NCBI GenBank assembly: GCA_902792495.1
Contig: CADBAC010000016.1
Coordinates: 1-10,486, forward strand
Origin: Ruminococcus flavefaciens
Lineage (GTDB): Bacteria > Bacillota > Clostridia > Oscillospirales > Ruminococcaceae
DNA length: 10,486 bases
Direction of reading: 5' to 3'
Part shown: piece after piece, positions 1 to 9,071 of the stretch
Numbering within the stretch: position 1 is the stretch's first letter
Layout of the letters: each line of letters begins with the position of its first letter
Notes under the pieces: generated by a model
Told to the model about the DNA's origin: nothing
The model's database searches: none
The model's input: only the letters and a program-made list of their open reading frames with translations
Program-made: the position numbers and the translations under genes

Positions 1-436
1 CAGATATTCCAAGCGGGAATTTATCAACAGTTATTTCTTCTGCATCTCCATAGTTGTTTATGATTTCCTCGATTCGAGCCTTTTCTTTTTCAGGGAAAAA
101 CTCTATTGATGTATTATTATCCAAACTATAAAAACAAATTGCTGGAATATATAAGGAAGATATTCTTCTTAATAATACATAATCTCCTTCTTGTTCGATT
201 TTTAAATCTTTTTTAAAAAGTGTCTTATAATACTTCACTGGCTTTCTACTGTTCTTCCTTTTATATTTGGCAAATACACCTTCATATTTATCTCCTTGTC
301 CTTTTCCAAATCCTTTTTTAGCAATATCTACCCAGTTTCCACAACACGAAAAATAGAAATTTCCTTTAGCAAAATTATCAATATACTCAATTGGCATGAT
401 TTTAAATAAAAAATATACATCAACGGTGTTGCTCAT
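1..436 (-). CDS. Hypothetical protein, AT-rich, 3' end outside window
   Basis: I do not recognise the family. The frame is open for 145 codons from an ATG at 436 to the window edge with no stop, so the C-terminus is missing. The start is supported by GGAGG (444-448) seven bases upstream and by a consensus promoter at 515-543. The product is Lys- and aromatic-rich. It begins MSNTVDVYFLFKIMPIEYID, and around residues 27-60 has a segment with paired cysteines, a Trp, and Gly/Lys-rich GKGQGDKYEGVFAKY. No signal peptide or membrane segment is visible, so it is probably cytoplasmic. Base composition is clearly richer in A and T than the gal operon, which suggests separate origin, possibly by transfer. 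The gene is real with good confidence; its function is unknown. Confidence 0.82.
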   Translation of the reverse strand, partial: MSNTVDVYFLFKIMPIEYIDNFAKGNFYFSCCGNWVDIAKKGFGKGQGDKYEGVFAKYKRKNSRKPVKYYKTLFKKDLKIEQEGDYVLLRRISSLYIPAICFYSLDNNTSIEFFPEKEKARIEEIINNYGDAEEITVDKFPLGIS

Positions 437-514
437 ATAAAAACCTCCGATAATTCTTTCTAATCAATACATAAATGTCTGCTGATTTAGCAATTACAAG
501 AATTCTTTTCAAAT

Positions 515-543
515 ATCATAGCACACATACTCGAAAAAGTCAA
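515..543 (-). promoter_or_regulatory. Sigma-A promoter of the leftward hypothetical gene
   Basis: On the minus strand TTGACT (538-543) and TATGAT (515-520) are separated by exactly 17 bases. Transcription would start near 508, giving a leader of roughly 70 nt before the ATG at 436. Each hexamer differs from consensus by one base. Confidence 0.75.
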
Positions 544-626
544 TTAGCATCACAGCGCAATGCACTGGGGAAAAACATACTTTTGCTGCGCCTTTCACAA
601 GAATTATTACAATCATTCCGATATGC

Positions 627-655
627 TGGACTCTGGTAGTTTTATCGGATATAAT
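627..655 (+). promoter_or_regulatory. Sigma-A promoter of the small acidic protein gene
   Basis: TGGACT (627-632, four of six to the -35 consensus) and a perfect TATAAT (650-655) lie 17 bases apart. Initiation would fall near 662, about 25 nt before the ATG at 688. A perfect inverted repeat straddles the -10 box and is listed separately. Confidence 0.7.
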
Positions 656-672
656 GGATTTACGATAAAACT
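638..672. promoter_or_regulatory. Candidate operator: 10-bp inverted repeat bracketing the -10 box
   Basis: AGTTTTATCG (638-647) and its exact reverse complement CGATAAAACT (663-672) are separated by 15 bases containing the TATAAT of the small-gene promoter. The centre-to-centre distance of the arms is 25 bp. A dimeric repressor bound here would cover the promoter and start site. The repeat is seen directly; the operator role is inference. Confidence 0.5.
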
Positions 673-687
673 TTTGGAGTAACGATT

Positions 688-897
688 ATGTTGAAAACAC
701 CTGAATTGGCAATGCCTAAATCACGCAAGGTCACGACTTTCTGCAACGGTAGAAAAGAAGTCTGGAACGACCGTGAAGACGCACAAGTGTATTTTCTTGA
801 ACTTATGATGTCCACCGACGGTGAGGAACACGACCGAGCAGAGTGCGTTTATATTCAGCTTATGCACGGACTTGATGAGTGCAGTGACGAGGACTAG
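688..897 (+). CDS. Small acidic protein, 69 aa, function unknown
   Basis: A short complete gene. The start ATG has GGAG (676-679) eight bases upstream, and a good promoter lies just before it; the internal ATG at 712 has no ribosome binding site. The product has a basic N-terminal section (KSRKV, residues 11-15), then NGRKEVWNDRE, then an acidic, probably helical C-terminal half ending DECSDED. Cysteines are at 19, 53 and 65. There is no signal peptide or membrane segment. I recall small proteins of this general look (NG-x-EVW-x-DRE, an MMS-DG segment and a CSDE tail) on mobile elements of Bacillota, but cannot assign a family or DUF number. It converges on the AraC-type regulator gene and is separated from it by a hairpin. 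Confidence 0.72.
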   Translation: MLKTPELAMPKSRKVTTFCNGRKEVWNDREDAQVYFLELMMSTDGEEHDRAECVYIQLMHGLDECSDED

Positions 898-927
898 TAA
901 TCAAAAAAGGCTTTGCAGAAATGTGAT

Positions 928-967
928 GGAGTTATCTCCGCCCATGTGTGCAGGTGGAGATAATTCT
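928..967. terminator. Hairpin between convergent genes, probable bidirectional terminator
   Basis: A stem of about 15 pairs (928-942 with 953-967, including several G-U pairs) has the core TTATCTCC / GGAGATAA and a 10-base loop. It lies 31 bases after the small-gene stop and just beyond the stop of the leftward regulator. On the minus strand a T-run follows about 20 bases later (901-908); on the plus strand the tract is only pyrimidine-rich. Termination efficiency is uncertain. Confidence 0.5.
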
Positions 968-969
968 CT

Positions 970-1833
970 CTATCTTTCGCTTCTCATCTTCCGATACTCC
1001 GACGGTGAAACACCAACGTGCTTATGAAACAGCCTGCTGAAATAAAGAGCGTTATCATATCCGACAGCCTCGGCAATTTCAGAAATATTGTATTCGGTGG
1101 TTTCCAGCAGACTTTGTGCGTTTGCCATTCGTAGGGAGAGGATATACTGCATCGGAGTAACCTTCAGAATTTGCTTGAAGCTTCGTATAAACCAACAGGT
1201 GCTCATATGACGTGACTCGGCGTATTCATCAATGTTCAGAGGCTTGTTGTAATTTTCATTGAAATAATGGGTAGCACGTTCAATCTCGTTCTGAATGTCG
1301 CTGCCCGATTTTTTTCCTTCTTTGATATAACGGTTAATCATAATGAAGATATGGCGCAACGTAATCGCAATCAATTCCTCGTAATTCTGACGGCACAGTT
1401 GCAGCTCCTGAATAATCTGACGATACAGCCACGCATAATCGGGAGAATTTCCTGTATAGAACACGTTTTTATTATTCGGTATTTCGTAGTTATCCAGAAT
1501 ACCCTCTACCATTCGCCCCGTGAAATGCACCCAGTAAACCTCGGTTTTTTCGGGAGCATAATAATAGTAAAATTGTATCTCACCCGGTCGGAAAAGTATC
1601 ATATTTCCCTCAGTTATGATTGTTTCTTTTCCCTGCAGACCATCAAAATAGAAATGTCCCTTGCCTTTGGCTATGTATAAAAGCTGATAGTCACGTCTGC
1701 CTGTGGGACGCTCCGTTGAAACAACAGGGCGGCTGTGCACACGATAATATCCGCAGCTTGTAACAACAAGTGATTTGCTTGTATCAACCATATCATTCAG
1801 AGAATTGTGTAAATACGCAACGTTTGTAAACAT
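970..1833 (-). CDS. AraC-family transcriptional regulator, cupin sensor plus double HTH
   Basis: DNA-binding regulator, probably sensing a sugar and controlling the divergent lacZ-gal operon. The N-terminal half (about residues 40-105) is an AraC-type cupin, with GKGHFYFDG, a GNMILFRPGEIQFYYYY strand and VYWVHFTG. The C-terminal 90 residues are the AraC DNA-binding unit: a first helix-turn-helix around LNIDEYAESRHMSTCWFIRSF, and a second at NISEIAEAVGYDNALYFSRLF followed by the classic GVSPSEYRK ending. Length, 287 aa, is normal for the family. I place the start at the ATG at 1833 because AAAGGAG (1842-1848) lies eight bases upstream of it; the ATG at 1839 would leave only two bases. The family is certain. 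The effector (lactose, galactose or another galactoside) is inferred from the neighbours. Confidence 0.93.
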   Translation of the reverse strand: MFTNVAYLHNSLNDMVDTSKSLVVTSCGYYRVHSRPVVSTERPTGRRDYQLLYIAKGKGHFYFDGLQGKETIITEGNMILFRPGEIQFYYYYAPEKTEVYWVHFTGRMVEGILDNYEIPNNKNVFYTGNSPDYAWLYRQIIQELQLCRQNYEELIAITLRHIFIMINRYIKEGKKSGSDIQNEIERATHYFNENYNKPLNIDEYAESRHMSTCWFIRSFKQILKVTPMQYILSLRMANAQSLLETTEYNISEIAEAVGYDNALYFSRLFHKHVGVSPSEYRKMRSER

Positions 1834-1858
1834 AACCATAACTCCTTTCGTTTTTATC

Positions 1859-1887
1859 AGTATAGCATATTATAAGCTGAATTTCAA
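1859..1887 (-). promoter_or_regulatory. Promoter of the AraC-type regulator
   Basis: On the minus strand TTGAAA (1882-1887) and TATACT (1859-1864) are 17 bases apart, close to the sigma-A consensus. The start would be about 20 bases upstream of the ATG at 1833. This promoter is back-to-back with the lacZ promoter, with about 45 bases between the two -35 boxes. Confidence 0.68.
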
Positions 1888-1889
1888 TG

Positions 1890-1933
1890 TTTTGTATCAT
1901 TTTGTGCATATTTTAGTCTATTGTGTTTATTGT
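1890..1933. promoter_or_regulatory. Candidate regulator-binding region with phased T-rich repeats
   Basis: Between the two divergent -35 boxes are TTTTGT at 1890-1895 and 1900-1905, and TATTGT at 1919-1924 and 1928-1933. The copies are about one helical turn apart within each pair. AraC-family activators usually bind directly repeated half-sites just upstream of, or overlapping, the -35 box, which is where these lie relative to lacZ. The repeats are short and in AT-rich DNA, so the binding role is only suggested. Confidence 0.35.
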
Positions 1934-1963
1934 TTACGCTTAAAAACCGTGTTAGAATATAAT
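1933..1963 (+). promoter_or_regulatory. Promoter of the lacZ-galK-galE-galT operon
   Basis: A perfect TATAAT (1958-1963) is preceded by a poor -35, TTTACG (1933-1938), at a long 19-base spacing. A good -10 with a weak -35 fits a promoter that needs an activator such as the divergent AraC-type protein. Initiation near 1970 would give a leader of about 130 nt. Confidence 0.6.
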
Positions 1964-1973
1964 CAGGAAAAAC

Positions 1974-1985
1974 AAAGGCGCCTTT
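1974..1985. repeat. Perfect 12-bp palindrome in the early lacZ leader
   Basis: AAAGGCGCCTTT reads the same on both strands and sits just after the predicted lacZ transcription start. It could be a repressor site or simply a palindrome; nothing else in the window repeats it. Confidence 0.3.
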
Positions 1986-1987
1986 AA

Positions 1988-2086
1988 ACGGAAACAGTAT
2001 TCACCCGTTATGTGAGTGCTGCTTCGGTGCAAAACTCGAGACTTGAAAAGGCAAACGAAGACTGGGACAAGGCTCACAGCAACTAA
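1988..2086 (+). pseudogene. Open 3' end of a reading frame in the lacZ leader, possible gene remnant
   Basis: After a TAA at 1985-1987 the frame stays open for 32 codons and ends with TAA at 2084-2086, directly against the lacZ AGGAGG. The encoded residues include SAASVQNSRLEKAN and then EDWDKAHSN, a charged, protein-like C-terminal tail. No ATG starts it; only a GTG at 2012 is in frame. The stop-to-SD geometry is that of an operon junction, so this may be the last codons of a deleted gene that once preceded lacZ, such as a sugar permease. It could also be chance. Low confidence. Confidence 0.3.
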
Positions 2087-5053
<2,967 letters not shown>

Positions 5054-5072
5054 TATCATAGGAGATGATTTT

Positions 5073-6359
5073 ATGAATATTACCGATACTTTACAGAGTA
5101 TTGAAAACAATGAATTTACAAAAGTCTTTTCAGAGCTTTATGGTACAGGCGATGACACTATGACATATCAGAAACAGCGCTATCTTGACGCAGTAAGCAG
5201 CTTTGCAAAGCTGTATCCCGACAGAAAGGATATCCGTATCTTCTCCGCATCCGGCAGAACTGAAATCGGAGGCAACCACACCGACCACCAGCACGGCTGC
5301 GTGCTGGCGGCGGCTGTAAATCTTGATGCTATCGGCGTTGTAGCCTTTCACAATGACGGAGTTATCCGCATTAAATCCGAGGGATATAATCCTTTTACTG
5401 TAAATCTGAGCGATATTTCCGTTCAATCGGGTAATACAGGCACAGCCGCAATCGTAAGCGGTATAGCGACAAGATTTATGGATATGGGTGTTAAAATCGG
5501 CGGTTTTGATTTATATTGCACCTCTGACGTAATCTGCGGAAGCGGAATTTCTTCATCAGCCGCTTTTGAAACGCTGATTGGTACAATAATAGATACCTAT
5601 TATAACGATAATAAGGCAGGAGCAGTTGAAATCGCAAAAATCGGACAGTTTGCCGAAAATGTTTATTTCGGCAAGAACAGCGGTCTTATGGATCAGATGG
5701 TTTCTTCTGTGGGAGGCTTGGTGTTCATCGACTTTTCAGATACGGAGCAGCCAAAGGTTGAAGGCTTCAGCTGTGATTTTGAGGAATACGGCTACTGCCT
5801 GTGCATTACCGATACAAAGAGCAGTCACGCTGACCTTACTGATGATTATACCGCAATCAGAAATGAGATGGAGAATATTGCAAAGCATTTCGGCAAGACC
5901 CATCTGAGATTTGTGAATGAGCTTTTATTTTACAATGAAATTCCGAAGCTCCGTGAAACCTGTTCTGATAGAGCAATAATCCGAGCAACGCATTTCTTTG
6001 AGGAAAACAATCGTGCAAAATTTGAAGCTTCTGCTTTGAAAGATGGAAACTTTGAATACTTCCTTGAGCTTGTAAGGCAGTCGGGACGTTCTTCAGAAGC
6101 GTATCTTCAGAATCATTATTCCTGCTCCGACCCTGAAAATCAGGCAATAACCCTTGCTGTTATGCTCAGCAGAAGATTTCTTGGCAATAGCGGAGCAGTA
6201 AGAGTACACGGCGGCGGTTTTGCAGGAACAATTCAGGCATTCGTTCCCGTTGGTCTTGTTGATGACTATATCAATGAAATGAACAGGATTTTCGGAGAAA
6301 AATCTTGTACAAAAATGAAAATCCGTCCCGTAGGCGGTGTAGAGATTACTAAGGAGTGA
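5073..6359 (+). CDS. galK: Galactokinase, GHMP kinase family
   Basis: Phosphorylates alpha-D-galactose with ATP to galactose-1-phosphate, the first Leloir step after lactose cleavage. The 428-residue protein has the galactokinase signature GRTEIGGNHTDHQHG (61-75), the GHMP ATP loop CGSGISSSA (155-163), the GLMDQM segment with candidate catalytic Asp207, and the C-terminal GHMP motif GGGFAG (380-385). The start at 5073 is fixed by AGGAG (5060-5064) eight bases upstream; a longer in-frame start at 5028 lies inside the lacZ 3' end and has no ribosome site. The usual GEHTDY has become GNHTDH, so the Glu that contacts the sugar in well-studied galactokinases is Asn68 here. I believe this variant is common in Ruminococcus-like bacteria. 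The operon position supports the galactokinase call over another GHMP sugar kinase. Confidence 0.92.
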   Translation: MNITDTLQSIENNEFTKVFSELYGTGDDTMTYQKQRYLDAVSSFAKLYPDRKDIRIFSASGRTEIGGNHTDHQHGCVLAAAVNLDAIGVVAFHNDGVIRIKSEGYNPFTVNLSDISVQSGNTGTAAIVSGIATRFMDMGVKIGGFDLYCTSDVICGSGISSSAAFETLIGTIIDTYYNDNKAGAVEIAKIGQFAENVYFGKNSGLMDQMVSSVGGLVFIDFSDTEQPKVEGFSCDFEEYGYCLCITDTKSSHADLTDDYTAIRNEMENIAKHFGKTHLRFVNELLFYNEIPKLRETCSDRAIIRATHFFEENNRAKFEASALKDGNFEYFLELVRQSGRSSEAYLQNHYSCSDPENQAITLAVMLSRRFLGNSGAVRVHGGGFAGTIQAFVPVGLVDDYINEMNRIFGEKSCTKMKIRPVGGVEITKE

Positions 6360-6363
6360 TTTT

Positions 6364-7353
6364 ATGGCTATTCTGGTACTTGGCGGAGCAGGCTATATCG
6401 GCTCACATACCGCACTTGAACTTGTAAAAGCAGGAAACGAAGTTGTTATAGCAGATAATCTTGTTACGGGATATCGTAAGGCGATTCCCGAAGGGGCAAA
6501 ATTCTATGAAGGCGACCTCCGTGATTTTGACTTCCTCAACAAGCTTTTTCAGCAGGAGAAAATCGACGCTGTAATTCACTTTGCGGCTTACTCCCTCGTT
6601 GGCGAGAGCGTTACAAATCCGCTGAAATATTACGACAACAATCTTTATGGCACTAAAGTGCTTCTCGAAGCAATGGTGAAGAACAATGTGGGCAAAATCG
6701 TGTTCTCATCAACAGCCGCTACATACGGCGAGCCTGAGAATATTCCTATTCTTGAAACCGACAGAACCTGTCCGACAAACCCATATGGCGAAACAAAACT
6801 TGCTATGGAAAAAATGTTTAAGTGGACAGCAGAGGCTCATGGTCTGAGATATGTTTCACTCCGTTACTTCAACGCTTGCGGTGCTGATGAAAGCAGCATA
6901 ATCGGCGAGGCACACAACCCTGAAAGCCACCTCATTCCGCTTATTCTTCAAGTGCCAAACGGCAAGCGTGAAACAATCTCCATTTATGGAACTGACTACG
7001 ATACACCTGACGGAACTTGTATCCGTGACTATATCCACGTTACCGACCTTGCACAGGCCCATATTCTTGCTGTGCAGTATCTCAATAACGGCGGCAAGAG
7101 CGACATTTTCAACCTTGGCAACGGCGTAGGCTACTCCGTTCGTGAGGTAATCGAAACCGCAAGAAAGGTTACGGGACACCCGATTCCTGCAACTGAAACT
7201 TCAAGGCGTGCAGGCGACCCTGCAAGACTTGTCGCATCCAGCGAAAAAGCAAAATCCGTTCTCGGCTGGAAGCCTGTTCACGACAGCCTTGAAGAAATCA
7301 TTGCAAGTGCTTGGAACTGGCACAAGAATCATCCGAATGGTTATGACGAATAA
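6364..7353 (+). CDS. galE: UDP-glucose 4-epimerase
   Basis: Interconverts UDP-galactose and UDP-glucose using tightly bound NAD+, regenerating the UDP-glucose needed by GalT and supplying UDP-galactose for polysaccharides. It is a 329-residue extended short-chain dehydrogenase/reductase. The Rossmann motif GGAGYIGSH spans residues 7-15, FSSTAATYG (114-122) holds the active-site Ser/Thr, and the catalytic pair is Tyr141 and Lys145 in NPYGETK. SLRYFNACGAD and RDYIHVTDLA are typical of GalE proper. The length is close to the family norm of about 330-340. AAGGAG (6351-6356) is formed by the last codons of galK and the gap is 4 bp, so translation is probably coupled. Confidence 0.96.
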   Translation: MAILVLGGAGYIGSHTALELVKAGNEVVIADNLVTGYRKAIPEGAKFYEGDLRDFDFLNKLFQQEKIDAVIHFAAYSLVGESVTNPLKYYDNNLYGTKVLLEAMVKNNVGKIVFSSTAATYGEPENIPILETDRTCPTNPYGETKLAMEKMFKWTAEAHGLRYVSLRYFNACGADESSIIGEAHNPESHLIPLILQVPNGKRETISIYGTDYDTPDGTCIRDYIHVTDLAQAHILAVQYLNNGGKSDIFNLGNGVGYSVREVIETARKVTGHPIPATETSRRAGDPARLVASSEKAKSVLGWKPVHDSLEEIIASAWNWHKNHPNGYDE

Positions 7354-7367
7354 TAGGGGGCGAAAGT

Positions 7368-8864
7368 ATGATTTGCAATGATGTACAAAAGCTTATTGAC
7401 TATGCAATAAAAAAGGAGCTTATAACAAACGACGATATCTATGTTGTCCGCAATCAGCTTATGGAAGCATTGAAGCTTACCGATTGGGAGGAGAATTTGT
7501 CGGAATGTTCAGATGAAACTATTGATGAAATTCTTGCTCCGCTGGTGAAGTACGCTTGCGAAAAAGAAATAATCAGCGACACGTCGAACTCCCATGACTT
7601 ATTTGATACAAAGCTTATGGGTATTCTTACTCCAATGCCCAGAGAGGTCGTTGCAGAATTCAACAAGCGTTACACAGCAAATCCAAAGGAAGCTACCGAC
7701 TGGTATTTCGATTTCAGCAAGAAGCTGAACTATGTACGTGCAGGACGAATTGAGAAAGACCTGAAATGGACTTATGACTGCGAGTACGGCAGGATTGACA
7801 TTACAATAAATTGCTCCAAGCCCGAAAAAGACCCCCGTGACATTGCTGCGGCAAAAACACAGAAAGTGTCAGCTTATCCTGAATGTCAGCTCTGTCCTGA
7901 AAATGCAGGCTTCGCTGGTCACGCAACACACCCTGCAAGACAAAATCTTCGTCCCGTTCCTTTAACCGTGAACAATGAAAAATGGCAGTTGCAGTATTCG
8001 CCTTACGGTTATTACAACGAACATTGTATTGTGTTTAACGAAAAACATATCCCGATGAAAATTGATGATGAGGTGTTTGAAAAGCTGTTTGATATTGTGG
8101 ATTATCTTCCGCACTATTTTGTAGGCTCGAATGCGGATTTGCCGATTGTCGGCGGCTCGATTTTAAGTCACGAACATTTTCAGGGCGGAAATTACACCTT
8201 TGCAATGGCAAAAGCACCCATTGAAACCGAGTTTGAAATAAAGGCTTACCCAGCTGTAAAAGCAGGGATTGTGAAATGGCCTATGTCGGTTATCCGTGTT
8301 GCGTCCGAGGACAGAAAGCAGCTGTCGGAATGCTGTGCTGATATTCTTGCCAAATGGAGAGGGTACTCCGATGAAGGCGTGTTCATCTTTGCTGAAACAG
8401 ATGGAGAACCGCACAACACAATTACTCCTATTGCAAGAAAAAACGGTAATGTTTACGAGTGCGATCTCGTACTCAGAAACAATATCACGACAGAGGAACG
8501 TCCTCTTGGCGTATATCATCCAAATCCGTCGCTTCATCATATCAAGAAAGAAAACATCGGTCTGATTGAGGTTATGGGACTTGCTGTGCTTCCTGCAAGA
8601 CTTGCAAAGGAAATAAATATGCTTGAAACAGCAATGCTTAATAAGGAGAACCTTTATAACTACCCTGAACTGACACAGCACGCTGAATGGGCAGAGAATA
8701 TTTTAAAGCGTTATCCCGATTTCAGCAAAGAAAATGCGAGAGCAATTCTGGAACAGGAAATTGGTAAAGTCTTTCTGGAAGTTCTTGAGGATGCTGGTGT
8801 GTTCAAAAGGAATGAGAACGGACAAAAAGCATTTAAGGAATTTATTACAAGCATCAATGAATAA
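7368..8864 (+). CDS. galT: UDP-glucose--hexose-1-phosphate uridylyltransferase, class II
   Basis: Transfers UMP from UDP-glucose to galactose-1-phosphate, giving UDP-galactose and glucose-1-phosphate; it works between galK and galE. At 498 aa it is the long class II form of Bacillota, not the roughly 350-residue class I enzyme. The N-terminal section (about 1-110) is helical. A CQLC pair (Cys173, Cys176) is followed by RPVPLTVNNEKWQLQYSPYGYY and by GGSILSHEHFQGG. In the last motif His268-Glu-His270 corresponds to the HxH active site, so His270 is the likely nucleotidylated residue. The ribosome site is unusual: AGGGGG (7355-7360), seven bases before the ATG, rather than the GGAG seen at the other genes. 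It lies 14 bp after galE and is the last gene before the 8869-8900 terminator. Confidence 0.95.
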   Translation: MICNDVQKLIDYAIKKELITNDDIYVVRNQLMEALKLTDWEENLSECSDETIDEILAPLVKYACEKEIISDTSNSHDLFDTKLMGILTPMPREVVAEFNKRYTANPKEATDWYFDFSKKLNYVRAGRIEKDLKWTYDCEYGRIDITINCSKPEKDPRDIAAAKTQKVSAYPECQLCPENAGFAGHATHPARQNLRPVPLTVNNEKWQLQYSPYGYYNEHCIVFNEKHIPMKIDDEVFEKLFDIVDYLPHYFVGSNADLPIVGGSILSHEHFQGGNYTFAMAKAPIETEFEIKAYPAVKAGIVKWPMSVIRVASEDRKQLSECCADILAKWRGYSDEGVFIFAETDGEPHNTITPIARKNGNVYECDLVLRNNITTEERPLGVYHPNPSLHHIKKENIGLIEVMGLAVLPARLAKEINMLETAMLNKENLYNYPELTQHAEWAENILKRYPDFSKENARAILEQEIGKVFLEVLEDAGVFKRNENGQKAFKEFITSINE

Positions 8865-8868
8865 AACA

Positions 8869-8900
8869 AGAGCAGTACCGCAATTAAGCGATACTGCTCT
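8869..8900 (+). terminator. Rho-independent terminator of the lacZ-gal operon
   Basis: Four bases after the galT stop, AGAGCAGTA (8869-8877) pairs perfectly with TACTGCTCT (8892-8900). A mismatch and three more pairs extend the stem inward. The following sequence GTCTGTTTAT is T-rich though interrupted. It is well placed to end the operon transcript. Confidence 0.72.
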
Positions 8901-8933
8901 GTCTGTTTATACATTAGCCACCTTTTAGTCAAT
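8885..8933 (+). repeat. Diverged repeat, copy A
   Basis: Four blocks occur in the same order as in copy B at 10013-10087: TAAGCGATAC (8885-8894; 9 of 10 match), TCTGTCTGTT (8898-8907; 9 of 10), GCCACC (8917-8922; 5 of 6) and TAGTCAAT (8926-8933; 8 of 8). Copy A is shorter between the blocks. Its left part forms the right arm of the galT terminator. The nature of the repeat is unknown. Confidence 0.4.
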
Positions 8934-9071
8934 AACCATTAGTATTTTGGAATACTTCTGTATGGTCATCGCCATAAATGTAGTGCCTTTTGTTATGTCC
9001 TCAGACGAACGGAAATGCCCCTCAGCACCTTTCAAGCCTGCGGAGCGGAAAACTATAACCACCTGAAAAGA
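8934..9071. other. Noncoding spacer, no intact gene seen
   Basis: Between the repeat copy and the 9072-9113 hairpin I find no convincing gene. The minus strand is open from about 9118 down to a TAA at 8925-8927, encoding for example FRSAGLKGAEGHFRSSED, but without a credible start or ribosome site (the nearest in-frame ATG, at 8975, would give only 16 codons). It could be a decayed gene fragment. A small inverted repeat AGTATT / AATACT is present at 8941-8956. Confidence 0.4.

Noticed and set aside
555..591. Short inverted repeat GCGCA / TGCGC between the two left-flank promoters
   Set aside because: It is only five pairs with a long loop and lies outside both promoters; not distinguishable from chance.
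821..1027. Plus-strand ORF overlapping the small acidic gene and the end of araC
   Set aside because: It runs across the intergenic hairpin and into antisense araC, with no ribosome site; the 688-897 frame has much better signals.
1267..1680. Plus-strand ORF (137 codons) opposite the AraC-type regulator
   Set aside because: It overlaps the cupin and linker of a clear AraC protein and has no ribosome binding site; shadow frame.
8163..8681. Antisense ORF (172 codons) opposite galT
   Set aside because: It is fully inside galT, opposite conserved catalytic motifs, and has no start signals.
8711..8932. Minus-strand ORF (73 codons) over the galT end and terminator
   Set aside because: Two thirds is antisense to galT and it crosses the terminator hairpin; the hydrophobic stretch comes from the hairpin and T-rich sequence.
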